6,058 nucleotides of DNA from CAVURW01 sp963743595 (GTDB taxonomy: Bacteria; Verrucomicrobiota; Verrucomicrobiia; Methylacidiphilales; UBA1321), in contig CAVURW010000146.1 in NCBI GenBank assembly GCA_963743595.1, positions 1 to 6,058 on the forward strand, given 5' to 3'. Positions 1 to 5,781 of this stretch are shown here, in pieces (position 1 is the stretch's first letter; every line of letters starts with the position of its first letter). Below the pieces are notes generated by a model. The model searched no databases. It was not told the origin of the DNA and saw only the letters and a list, made by a program, of their open reading frames with translations. The translations under genes and the position numbers were made by a program.

Positions 1-309
1 GCGGCAATTCTGAGGGAAGATAGATCCCGATCCACGATGCAGAACGCTCAATTTACCGCACCGATCTTGAAACAGCTCGGTGTGCATCGGGTCATTATTG
101 TGACGTCGTGGTATCATTCCCGAAGAGCGTTGGCGTGCTTTCGAGGTGTCCTTCCGGATGCGACATTTCTTTCCCGGCCCTCGTACGAAGGCTTTAGCGA
201 AAGCTGGGAGGACTACAACACGCAGGGCTACGTCGTTTCCGAATATGTGAAGACGATCGGGTATTGGCTTTTTTACGGTGTCTCTCCCTTTCTGGCGAGT
301 GTAGGCTGA
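1..309 (+). CDS. YdcF/DUF218-family protein, C-terminal part (5' end outside window)
   Basis: The reading frame is open from the first base and ends at TGA 307-309, leaving 102 residues of the C-terminal part. The visible part carries two hallmarks of the DUF218 family (SanA, ElyC and YdcF): an E-D-x-x-S-x-x-T-x-x-N-A segment at residues 6-16 and the strand-loop V-T-S-W-Y-H-S-R-R-A at residues 34-43. Family members are envelope-associated proteins with a Rossmann-like fold; some affect cell-wall or surface-polymer metabolism, but the biochemical reaction is not firmly established. The tail (Y-V-V-S-E-Y-V-K-T-I-G-Y-W) resembles the terminal helix common in the family. It is followed after 11 nt by an acetyltransferase gene and then two glycosyltransferases, which supports a role in surface glycan production (inference). 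The ATG at 37 lies inside the conserved domain and is not the real start. Confidence 0.85.
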   Translation, partial: AAILREDRSRSTMQNAQFTAPILKQLGVHRVIIVTSWYHSRRALACFRGVLPDATFLSRPSYEGFSESWEDYNTQGYVVSEYVKTIGYWLFYGVSPFLASVG

Positions 310-320
310 GCGAACAAAGT

Positions 321-854
321 ATGAGGCTCGATTTGTTTGATAACTCGGGATTTAACCGTGGTGCACCTCGGATCACGGAAGTGGCGTGGGTACTGGTGAA
401 AGGGCTGTTCTTTCTGAATTGGTTTCCCTGGCCCTCACTTATCCGACGGAATTTGCTGAGACTTTTCGGTGCGCGGATTGGCAAGGGCGTCGTGATTCGG
501 TCGTTTGTGAACATTTCATTTCCGTGGCGATTTGAGTGCGGGGATCACGTTTGGATCGGTGAAGAGGTGATAATCCTGAGCTTGGCGCGAGTCGTTATTG
601 CGTCGCACGTCTGCGTCTCCCAACGCGCTTTTTTGTGTACGGGCTCGCATGATTGGCGGAAGGAGACGTTTGATTTGCGCGTCGCTGAAATTCATCTCGA
701 GCACGGAAGTTGGGTGGCCGCCCAAGCCTTTATCGGACCAGGCACCACCGTCGGCGCGGGTTCCGTGGTGTGTGCGGGGAGCGTGCTGATGAGATCGGTT
801 CCTACGAACTCGATGGTTCGGGGAAATCCTGCAACGATCACTTCGAAATCGTGA
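321..854 (+). CDS. WcaF-like hexapeptide-repeat acetyltransferase
   Basis: This 177-residue protein is predicted to move an acetyl group from acetyl-CoA to a sugar hydroxyl of a growing exopolysaccharide or its lipid-linked precursor in the cytoplasm. Residues 1-50 are the N-terminal helical part with a hydrophobic stretch (about 21-40) that is typical of the WcaF/colanic-acid acetyltransferase type. Residues 51-170 are left-handed beta-helix hexapeptide coils (A-R-I-G-K-G-V-V-I; V-W-I-G-E-E-V; F-I-G-P-G-T-T-V-G-A-G-S-V-V). The likely catalytic histidine is H110 in the S-H-D-W loop. The C-terminal V-R-G-N-P-A motif (166-171) is the family signature. I chose ATG 321 because it gives the usual N-terminus (M-R-L-D-L-F-D-N) and an 11-nt gap. 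An upstream in-frame ATG at 264 would overlap the previous gene by 46 nt and add unrelated residues. No strong Shine-Dalgarno sequence is visible. The acceptor sugar cannot be told from sequence. Confidence 0.9.
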   Translation: MRLDLFDNSGFNRGAPRITEVAWVLVKGLFFLNWFPWPSLIRRNLLRLFGARIGKGVVIRSFVNISFPWRFECGDHVWIGEEVIILSLARVVIASHVCVSQRAFLCTGSHDWRKETFDLRVAEIHLEHGSWVAAQAFIGPGTTVGAGSVVCAGSVLMRSVPTNSMVRGNPATITSKS

Positions 855-867
855 TATAGACGAGCCC

Positions 868-1644
868 ATGCAGCTTTCTCAAATCACGCCATTGATTCTC
901 AGCTGGAACGAGGAAGCGAATATCCGCGAGACCCTGGAGCGCTTGGCTTGGGCGGAACGGGTGGTGCTTATTGATTCGGGCAGCACCGATCGAACCTGCG
1001 TGATCGCCCAGGAATTCCGGAATGTGAAGGTCATTTCTCGCACGTTTGATCGACACGCGGATCAATGGAATTTCGGCGTTGATCAGGTCATGACGGAGTG
1101 GGTCTTGAGCTTGGATTCGGACTACCGCGTTACCATGGAATGCAGCGAGGAAATGAGGAGCTTGGCGGACGATTCGAATCTAGTCGGCTACTTTGTCCCG
1201 CTTATCTACTGCGTTTACGGCGAGCCCATTCGCGGGAATATCTTGCCCCCGCGTCTCGCGCTCTTTCGGAAGTCGGTCGGCCGTTATGAGCAAGATGGAC
1301 ACACACAGGTCTATGTGCCGAACGGTAAAACGGGGACGTTGAGCGCTGGAATTTGGCACGACGATCAAAAGCCCTTGGAACGCTGGCTGGAGGCGCAAAT
1401 TCGATACGCTCGACTCGAAGTCGAAAAATTAGGCGCGAGCAAACAAGACGACTTGGCCATCGCCGATCGGGTGCGAACGTGGATTGTGGTGGCCCCGATA
1501 GTGGTGCCGATGATCGTGCTGGCGAAAGGTGCCGTATTCAGCGGTTGGCGGGGGCTCTTTTATGCGCTGCAACGGATGTTGGCCGAGGTGATTTTGTCGC
1601 TCTGTATTGTGGAGCGCAAAATCATTGGCAGGACTGGCAAATGA
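868..1644 (+). CDS. Family 2 glycosyltransferase, WaaE/KdtX-like
   Basis: This 258-residue protein is a GT-A-fold family 2 glycosyltransferase, predicted to transfer a sugar from a nucleotide donor to a glycan or lipid-linked acceptor at the cytoplasmic membrane. The N-terminal W-N-E-E (13-16) and D-S-G-S-T-D-R-T (36-43) form the nucleotide-binding part. Q-W-N-F-G (66-70) matches the Q-x-N-x-(A/G) segment of the WaaE/KdtX branch. D83-S-D85 is the metal-binding DxD motif; the next position is Tyr, where LPS-core WaaE proteins commonly have Glu. A W-H-D-D segment lies at 163-166. Hydrophobic stretches at about 206-222 and 228-248 suggest C-terminal membrane association. The ATG at 868 follows the acetyltransferase stop by 13 nt with only a weak purine-rich ribosome site. 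The stop TGA 1642-1644 overlaps the next gene's ATG. The sugar and linkage are unknown; beta-1,4-glucosyltransferase activity is known only for some relatives. Confidence 0.9.
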   Translation: MQLSQITPLILSWNEEANIRETLERLAWAERVVLIDSGSTDRTCVIAQEFRNVKVISRTFDRHADQWNFGVDQVMTEWVLSLDSDYRVTMECSEEMRSLADDSNLVGYFVPLIYCVYGEPIRGNILPPRLALFRKSVGRYEQDGHTQVYVPNGKTGTLSAGIWHDDQKPLERWLEAQIRYARLEVEKLGASKQDDLAIADRVRTWIVVAPIVVPMIVLAKGAVFSGWRGLFYALQRMLAEVILSLCIVERKIIGRTGK

Positions 1645-2705
1645 ATGTGCTGTTGGTGAATCAATTTGGAGGCGATTCCAGTGCGCCGACGGGCCGTATT
1701 TTAGCGGAGCTAGGCCAGGCACTTCAAGACGAGGGGCACCGCGTGGTGTACGTGACTCGAGCGATCAATTACGGAGCCTCCGGAGCCGGAACCAGCCGTG
1801 CCTTAGCGGAAGCGTGGAGTCACGTGGTTCTGTTCACTCAGGCGTTAAATGTAAAGGCAGATATCGTGATTTCGATGACAACGCCGGCCTGTCTGGCGGT
1901 AACCGCTGGGCTCATCTCATGGGTAAAGCGCGCAAAGCATTATCATTGGTTGATGGATTTGTATCCCGATGTCGGCGTGCGATTGGGAGCGCTGAAGGAG
2001 GGTTCGCTGGTGACGGTACTGCGCTCGTTAATAAAGCGTGCGTATCATAGGGCAACTGTTGTGAGTTTGGATGCCGATATGCAGGCATATTTGCTTGCGA
2101 ATTATGGGGTCGAAAGTCGGGTCATCGAGCCGCTCTGTCCGGATGTGCGTTGGCCTGAATTAACGCCAGGCGATCACCAGAAAAACTGGCTCTACTCGGG
2201 CAATTTCGGGCGAGCTCACGAAATCGCTGTGTTGCTGGAGGCGCAGAAGCTTTTGGAATCGCGTGGCGTAACGGCTCAATTGGTTTTACAGGGCCATGGC
2301 GCTCAGTTTGAATCGAGTCGCTATGTCGCGGCCGAATTGGGCTTAAAACTGGTGGTGTGGCGGGACCCGGTGCCGATGGAAAATTTGGGTGCGTCGCTGC
2401 TCAGCGCGGATGTGTTGGTCGTGACGCGTCGACCCGAAGCCAAAGGGCTGTTATTGCCGAGTAAATTGGTCTTGGCCGAGCTCTCAGGCCGAGCGGTTTT
2501 GTGGATCGGTGATACGGATGGGGCGACCGCTCAGCGTCTCCGAGAAACGGGGCGGCACGGCGTCTTCCGTCCGGAGGATGCCGTGGGAATCGCGGACTGG
2601 TTAGAGCATTATTTTGCCCGGAACGCTCCGCACGAAAAGCCGCGTCCGACGGCGGTAAGCCGAGCCGCTGTGCTGGATCAGTGGAAGCTCTTGCTGAAGC
2701 CGTAG
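1641..2705 (+). CDS. Family 4 glycosyltransferase (GT-B fold, WbuB-like)
   Basis: This 354-residue protein is a retaining GT-B glycosyltransferase, predicted to add a hexose or HexNAc to the same cytoplasmic glycan intermediate as its neighbour. The N-terminal Rossmann domain starts M-N-V-L-L-V-N-Q-F, followed by A-P-T-G-R-I-L-A-E-L (15-24) and the G-H-R-V-V-Y-V-T strand (32-39), the WbuB-type layout. D-L-Y-P-D (106-110) is typical of the subfamily. The C-terminal donor domain opens at L-Y-S-G-N-F-G-R-A-H-E (184-194) and contains L-V-L-Q-G-H-G (214-220) and L-P-S-K-L-V-L-A-E-L-S-G-R (272-284), the usual nucleotide-sugar site. The start is the ATG of an ATGA overlap with the upstream glycosyltransferase, with AGGA about 8 nt before it, which indicates translational coupling. 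An in-frame extension back to 1353 is antiquated by the upstream gene and carries no family sequence. No membrane helix is evident. Donor and linkage are unknown. Confidence 0.92.
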   Translation: MNVLLVNQFGGDSSAPTGRILAELGQALQDEGHRVVYVTRAINYGASGAGTSRALAEAWSHVVLFTQALNVKADIVISMTTPACLAVTAGLISWVKRAKHYHWLMDLYPDVGVRLGALKEGSLVTVLRSLIKRAYHRATVVSLDADMQAYLLANYGVESRVIEPLCPDVRWPELTPGDHQKNWLYSGNFGRAHEIAVLLEAQKLLESRGVTAQLVLQGHGAQFESSRYVAAELGLKLVVWRDPVPMENLGASLLSADVLVVTRRPEAKGLLLPSKLVLAELSGRAVLWIGDTDGATAQRLRETGRHGVFRPEDAVGIADWLEHYFARNAPHEKPRPTAVSRAAVLDQWKLLLKP

Positions 2706-2796
2706 CATTCGACAACGCTGCGCCGGGTTCTGGTCCACTTGATTTCTCGGCGTGTTCATTGGACAACTAATTCCCTGGAGCGGTGTTATCAACCGG

Positions 2797-3738
2797 ATGA
2801 CCTCGTTCTCCATTCGATTTTCCCTGGGCGCACTCGGCCTTCTGGCATTGATTCAGTCGGTTCTTGCTGATGGCAGTGCATGGAAGGTGGTCGCGCAAAT
2901 GCCCGCAGGCGTGCACGACATCATGGCGGCGGAGTTGAATGGCAAACTCTATGTTGCAGGAGGGCTTGGCGCTCGAGGGAAGGAGACCTACATCTCAGAT
3001 GAAATATGGGAGCTCTCGCCGCTACCGTGGCATTGGCGGGTGCTCGCCAATTTAGGCCATAAACGCATTTACAACGCCACGGCATCATTCGACGGCAAAG
3101 TGTGGTTGATCGGCGGTGATGTTTTGGATTCAACGACCGGCAAGCGCGTGACTGTCGCCATGGTGCAGATTTGCGACCCGGCAACAGGCACCATTTCGAA
3201 TGGCCCCGATCTCCTGCTTCCTCGCCCAAAACCTCTGGCATTGGTTGCAGGCGGTCGGCTCTACGTCATCGGCGTGACGGACGGGCACGGTCCATGTCCC
3301 ATCGAAAGCATCGGGTCGGGCGAAACGCAATGGCGGAACGAGCCGCCAGGACCAGCGGGTATGGACGCGTTGGCCGGGACTGTTTTGGACAATAAGATCT
3401 ACATCGATTTCCCGACGCCGGGCTTAGCGATTTTCGATCCCGCTGCCAGCACGTGGGAACTGGTGAACACGCCTCTTAAGACGCGCTCATGCCAGATGGC
3501 CGCGTATCAAAACGAGATTTGGATGATGGGTGGGCGAGGCGGGCAACAGCGCACGATGATTTATAACCCGCAGTCGAAAGCCTTTCGCGATGGCCCCGCA
3601 ATACCGGAAGATCTCTCCTGGGGAGCCGCAGGTGTGGTGCAGGGGCAATTAGTGGAAACCGGCGGAGCGACCTACGCCAAGCCTCCGGAGAGTGGCACCA
3701 AGTTCTCCGACCGAACGTACGTGCTGAGCCAGCCGTGA
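2797..3738 (+). CDS. Exported kelch-repeat beta-propeller protein
   Basis: This 313-residue protein is predicted to be secreted or periplasmic. Residues 1-24 form a Sec signal peptide: R7, a hydrophobic core G-A-L-G-L-L-A-L-I, and a likely cleavage site V-L-A|D at 24/25. No lipobox cysteine is present. The mature part is a series of about six kelch-like blades, each with the pattern N-G-K-L-Y-V-x-G-G: 48-56 (L-Y-V-A-G-G), 99-107 (V-W-L-I-G-G), 152-160 (L-Y-V-I-G-V), 198-204 (degenerate, I-Y-I-D), 238-246 (I-W-M-M-G-G) and 282-290 (L-V-E-T-G-G). Aromatic W residues before each blade fit a beta-propeller. Bacterial kelch proteins vary in role (binding, sialic-acid mutarotase NanM, oxidase), and no catalytic signature is visible here. 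I chose ATG 2797 because it begins the signal peptide; an in-frame GTG at 2752 would bury it. The start is 91 nt after the glycosyltransferase stop, so cotranscription is possible. A GGAG lies 16 nt upstream, too far to be convincing. Confidence 0.85.
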   Translation: MTSFSIRFSLGALGLLALIQSVLADGSAWKVVAQMPAGVHDIMAAELNGKLYVAGGLGARGKETYISDEIWELSPLPWHWRVLANLGHKRIYNATASFDGKVWLIGGDVLDSTTGKRVTVAMVQICDPATGTISNGPDLLLPRPKPLALVAGGRLYVIGVTDGHGPCPIESIGSGETQWRNEPPGPAGMDALAGTVLDNKIYIDFPTPGLAIFDPAASTWELVNTPLKTRSCQMAAYQNEIWMMGGRGGQQRTMIYNPQSKAFRDGPAIPEDLSWGAAGVVQGQLVETGGATYAKPPESGTKFSDRTYVLSQP

Positions 3739-3747
3739 TTTAATCAC
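3735..3747. other. 13-bp palindrome spanning both convergent stop codons
   Basis: GTGATT-T-AATCAC is a perfect inverted repeat with 6-bp arms and a single central base. It contains the kelch stop (TGA, 3736-3738) and the reverse complement of the MFS stop (TCA, 3744-3746). With a one-base centre it cannot form an RNA hairpin without losing inner pairs, and there is no U-tract, so I do not call it a terminator. It may simply reflect two TGA stops facing one another. Confidence 0.5.
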
Positions 3748-4949
3748 CCAGTGCTTCGCCGTGCCTGCGCTCGAAGCAGCGGCAGGTAGCAGAGAAATGA
3801 GCCGAATGAAAAGGTGACCATGATGGCGCTCATGTTGATCGTGGAATGGTGATAGGTTTGCGAGGTTAAGAAGCCACCCAATGCGCCGGTGCCCATACGC
3901 ATCGCGCTGAGTAACGCGGAAGCGGTTCCGGCCATGTGCGGCATTGGTTGGAGCATCCCTTGGCTGGCGTTCGGCCAAATGAATCCCACACTGGCGGAGC
4001 TCACGATGAGAAGGGGAAGGATGTTGTATACGTGAGCGTTTTGAAACGCGCCGATAGCCAGTAGCCCCAAAGCCGTCGAAACAGAAACGGTCAATCCGAG
4101 GCTCAGCAAGCGCTCTGCAGAAAACCGCAGATCGAGCAGTTTCCCGTTTAGAAACGAGCCTGCCATGATCCCCACCGCTGTGGAGGCAAAAGTCCAACCG
4201 TAATAAACGGTGGGCACGCCCAGGACGTCCATCATGATCAGCGGCGAGCTGGTGATGTAACAAAACATGCACCCTAAATTCAGCGCGGCGATCAAGCTAT
4301 AGCCGAGACAGACCGGATGCGAGATCACCGTGCGGTAGTTCGTGACGAGCGTTTCCAGGTCGAGACGTTGGGCTCGTTCCGGGGGCATCGATTCCGAAAA
4401 GCAGAGGTAGATCAGCGTAAAAAGGAGGAACCCGGCGATTACGAGTGAGCCGTAGATCCAATGCCAACTGGCCACCGAGAGCACCACAATTCCGAGGTTC
4501 GGCGCGATCATCGGTGCCAGCGCCATGACCGTGCTCACGTACGACATCTGAACGCGGGCCTCCGTCTTTTCAAAGCAATCCCGGATGATCGCCAGCGGCA
4601 TGGAATAACCGGTCCCCGCGCCCAGTCCCTGGATAACGCGGCACAACAGTAGAATCGGGAAGGTCGGGGCGAGCGCGCAACCAATCCCCGCCAGCGTGAA
4701 GAGTCCCACTCCTAGCAAGAGCATCGGACGGCGACCGTACCGATCCGACAGCGGGCCGAGAATCAGCGGTCCGAGCGCAAACCCGGCTAAGAACAGGCTG
4801 AGCGTTAAACTGGCTGATGCCGGCGAAACATGGTAGGCGGCGGCCGTCAACTGAAGCGCCGGCAGGTTCATGTCGATTGAGAGCGGCGTGATGCCGCCGA
4901 GTAAGCTCAGAAAGAGCGTGAAGGGAAGGGTGCCTGGACGAAATTTCAC
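3744..4949 (-). CDS. Bcr/CflA-type MFS drug-resistance transporter
   Basis: This 401-residue inner-membrane protein has the length and 12-helix pattern of the DHA1 family of proton-coupled drug exporters. TM1 contains D-M-N-L-P-A-L (26-32), the D-x-x-L-P-A-L feature of Bcr/CflA proteins. Motif A is G-P-L-S-D-R-Y-G-R-R-P (65-75) between TM2 and TM3. Motif B is R-V-I-Q-G-L-G-A-G (104-112) in TM4. The motif C region is A-P-M-I-A-P-N-L-G (145-153) in TM5. The central loop is at about 185-210, followed by the second six-helix half. I chose GTG at 4949 because it places TM1 directly after a short basic N-terminus and has TAAGG 6 nt upstream. The frame stays open back to 5369, but those 140 extra residues are polar, unlike any transporter N-terminus, and partly AT-rich. 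The gene converges on the kelch gene with a 5-nt gap. The substrate cannot be predicted; relatives export bicyclomycin, chloramphenicol or sulfonamides. Confidence 0.9.
   Translation of the reverse strand: MKFRPGTLPFTLFLSLLGGITPLSIDMNLPALQLTAAAYHVSPASASLTLSLFLAGFALGPLILGPLSDRYGRRPMLLLGVGLFTLAGIGCALAPTFPILLLCRVIQGLGAGTGYSMPLAIIRDCFEKTEARVQMSYVSTVMALAPMIAPNLGIVVLSVASWHWIYGSLVIAGFLLFTLIYLCFSESMPPERAQRLDLETLVTNYRTVISHPVCLGYSLIAALNLGCMFCYITSSPLIMMDVLGVPTVYYGWTFASTAVGIMAGSFLNGKLLDLRFSAERLLSLGLTVSVSTALGLLAIGAFQNAHVYNILPLLIVSSASVGFIWPNASQGMLQPMPHMAGTASALLSAMRMGTGALGGFLTSQTYHHSTINMSAIMVTFSFGSFLCYLPLLRAQARRSTG
3752..3778. terminator. Candidate hairpin after the kelch gene, inside the MFS 3' end
   Basis: TGCTTCG (3752-3758) and CGAAGCA (3772-3778) are perfect 7-bp inverted arms around a 13-nt loop. 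The hairpin starts 13 nt past the kelch stop, where transcripts coming from the left need to end. No run of T follows on the + strand, so this is not a classic intrinsic terminator; it could stabilise the 3' end or be part of a factor-dependent stop. It also codes for the last residues of the MFS protein, so the match may be chance. Confidence 0.25.
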
Positions 4950-4960
4950 ATGGTACCTTA
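4946..4960 (-). promoter_or_regulatory. Ribosome site and overlapping start-stop (ATGTGA) at the MFS start
   Basis: On the minus strand TAAGG (4956-4960) precedes the GTG start (4947-4949) by 6 nt. Two bases of spacer plus the first G of that GTG make an out-of-frame ATG (4949-4951) that is followed at once by TGA (4946-4948). The ribosome site is therefore shared by a GTG start in the transporter frame and an ATG-stop in another frame. This decides the start in favour of GTG and could lower translation. Confidence 0.55.
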
Positions 4961-4979
4961 GCAGAAGCCGGTAAGATTG

Positions 4980-4989
4980 CCTAATTAGG
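4980..4989. promoter_or_regulatory. Perfect palindrome CCTAATTAGG, candidate operator
   Basis: A perfect 10-bp palindrome lies 30 nt upstream of the MFS start and just downstream of the best promoter-like pair. Palindromes of this kind in exporter leaders are often operators for MarR- or TetR-type repressors, but no regulator gene lies in the window and the half-site match does not extend cleanly beyond 5 bp. Regulation is inferred. Confidence 0.3.
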
Positions 4990-5005
4990 GTCAAATCCAA
5001 GTGCC

Positions 5006-5035
5006 GGTATAGATACTGTTTCTTTATGTATTCAA
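5006..5035 (-). promoter_or_regulatory. Candidate sigma-70 promoter for the MFS gene
   Basis: Read on the minus strand, TTGAAT (5030-5035) and TATACC (5006-5011) are separated by 18 nt, each matching four of six consensus bases. An overlapping TATCTA at 5010-5015 is a second possible -10 but the spacing would be only 14. The surroundings are AT-rich and the start would fall about 50 nt before the MFS GTG. This is a weak, by-eye match. Confidence 0.3.
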
Positions 5036-5362
5036 GTTTATGGATCTCGATTAATGAAAGGCAAGGTGGTGCTTTAAAGAGCAAGGTTAATAGCGAAAAT
5101 TCGTCGGAATCCGTTCTTTTTGGGCTTTCCTTTATTTGGTAATTGGGTACATGAAAATTATTCTCGGTTTCGCCATGGCCTCGACTCCGACCACCTGCAC
5201 CCCGACTCCCGGTTATCAGCTCTGGGCTGACGCAATGGAACCGCTCGTGAGCCAGTTGCTCGCCGCCAAGTGAAAACCTCACATCAGATTCTGCACCGGA
5301 CAACTGACAGGTTATGGGTGCAGCCATTTCCAGGCGCGGGAGGGCTTTTGCCTCCTGTCTGG

Positions 5363-5377
5363 GCACCAATAGGGTGC
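5363..5377. repeat. Perfect short hairpin GCACC-AATAG-GGTGC downstream of the TPR gene
   Basis: Arms GCACC (5363-5367) and GGTGC (5373-5377) enclose a 5-nt loop, 22 nt past the TPR stop on the minus strand. A second stem, GGGAGG (5338-5343) with CCTCCT (5351-5356), follows, and further GGTGC (5317-5321) and GCACC (5293-5297) copies allow alternative pairing. No U-tract follows on either strand, so intrinsic termination is not supported; it could be the 3' end structure of the TPR transcript. Confidence 0.35.
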
Positions 5378-5399
5378 AACTTCAATAGTCCAGCACTTT

Positions 5400-5753
5400 T
5401 CATCTGCGTTCACCCTGGTGCTCCTCGATTTTTGATAGAGTCAGCCGAATTCGATCTAAAAACAGATTCGCGTATTTAGCCGCTTTTTCGTAGTCCTGTA
5501 TCACTGCGTGATAGAAATGAAAAAGCTCCTCGAGCGCCGCCAAGCTGCGCGGGTCAATCTCAATTGCCTTCAGATAAGCTTCCTCTGCATCTTTTAAAGT
5601 GTAGAGCAAGGGTTCTTCCTGTTGTAGCTGAATCAAATCTCCAAGTACCACCCAATAACTGGGATTCGATTCATCTTTAGCTAACAATTCTTTAATGTGG
5701 TGGAGCGCTTCCTCGTGTCTATTGGAAGCGATTAACGATCTGATTTTTAACAT
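5400..5753 (-). CDS. Small tetratricopeptide-repeat (TPR) protein
   Basis: This 117-residue, probably cytoplasmic protein is built almost wholly of TPR helical hairpins, which act as protein-binding scaffolds. I see a helix pair at about 4-27 (E-E-A-L-H-H-I-K-E-L-L), a typical repeat at about 33-68 (W-V-V-L-G-D-L, then A-E-E-A-Y-L-K-A-I-E-I-D-P) and a third at about 70-103 (A-A-L-E-E-L-F-H-F-Y, then Y-E-K-A-A-K-Y-A-N-L-F-L). A charged tail ends at R117. There is no signal peptide, membrane helix or catalytic domain. ATG 5753 is chosen because AGGAG stands 9 nt before it; an in-frame TTG at 5789 would lie inside the terminator hairpin. The gene sits in the same direction as ahcY but beyond a strong terminator. 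Partner and function are unknown. Confidence 0.8.
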   Translation of the reverse strand: MLKIRSLIASNRHEEALHHIKELLAKDESNPSYWVVLGDLIQLQQEEPLLYTLKDAEEAYLKAIEIDPRSLAALEELFHFYHAVIQDYEKAAKYANLFLDRIRLTLSKIEEHQGERR

Positions 5754-5762
5754 GTCGTGATT

Positions 5763-5780
5763 CTCCTGGAGCTTTCGCTC
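5763..5780 (-). promoter_or_regulatory. Ribosome site with an adjoining GNRA hairpin in the TPR leader
   Basis: On the minus strand GAGC-GAAA-GCTC (5769-5780) is a perfect 4-bp stem with a GAAA tetraloop; it ends one base before the AGGAG ribosome site (5763-5767), which is 9 nt from ATG 5753. The hairpin is small and GNRA-capped, so it may affect ribosome access or protect the 5' end of the message. Its sequence GCGAAAGCTC recurs exactly in the terminator 32 nt upstream. Confidence 0.55.
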
Positions 5781-5781
5781 T

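Larger units (their letters stand above)
4950..5399. other. Intergenic region without a confident gene
   Basis: These 450 bases separate the MFS and TPR genes, both on the minus strand. The part nearest the MFS gene (about 4960-5160) is AT-rich and holds the candidate promoter and palindrome. About 5165-5275 is abruptly GC-richer. On the + strand a 40-codon frame runs from ATG 5151 to TGA 5273 (beginning M-K-I-I-L-G-F-A-M-A and ending S-Q-L-L-A-A-K); it lacks a clear ribosome site and a recognisable family, so I do not call it a gene. From about 5290 to 5380 there are several GGTGC/GCACC inverted repeats and a G/C-rich hairpin. No tRNA, insertion sequence or attachment site is visible. Confidence 0.6.

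Noticed and set aside
264..320. Earlier ATG for the acetyltransferase
   Set aside because: It would overlap the YdcF-like gene by 46 nt and adds residues not seen in WcaF-like proteins.
516..869. Antisense frame over the acetyltransferase
   Set aside because: Arg/His-rich composition with no domain; explained by the opposite-strand coding sequence.
1353..1640. 96-residue N-terminal extension of the family 4 glycosyltransferase
   Set aside because: It lies wholly inside the preceding glycosyltransferase gene in another frame, is Arg/Gly-rich with no family match, and the ATGA overlap gives a textbook GT4 N-terminus.
2752..2796. GTG start for the kelch protein
   Set aside because: It would place 15 extra residues before a clean signal peptide that begins at ATG 2797.
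2401..2813. Antisense frames over the end of the GT4 gene and the following gap
   Set aside because: Low-complexity Arg/Pro/Ser composition and no ribosome site; they shadow the glycosyltransferase gene.
3649..4272. 207-codon minus-strand frame overlapping the MFS gene
   Set aside because: It is in another frame of the same strand within strong transporter coding sequence, rich in His/Arg and without any family pattern; it is a shadow.
4950..5369. 140-residue N-terminal extension of the MFS transporter
   Set aside because: The frame is open but encodes polar sequence unlike any transporter N-terminus, and a GTG with a good ribosome site gives the normal family length of about 400 residues.
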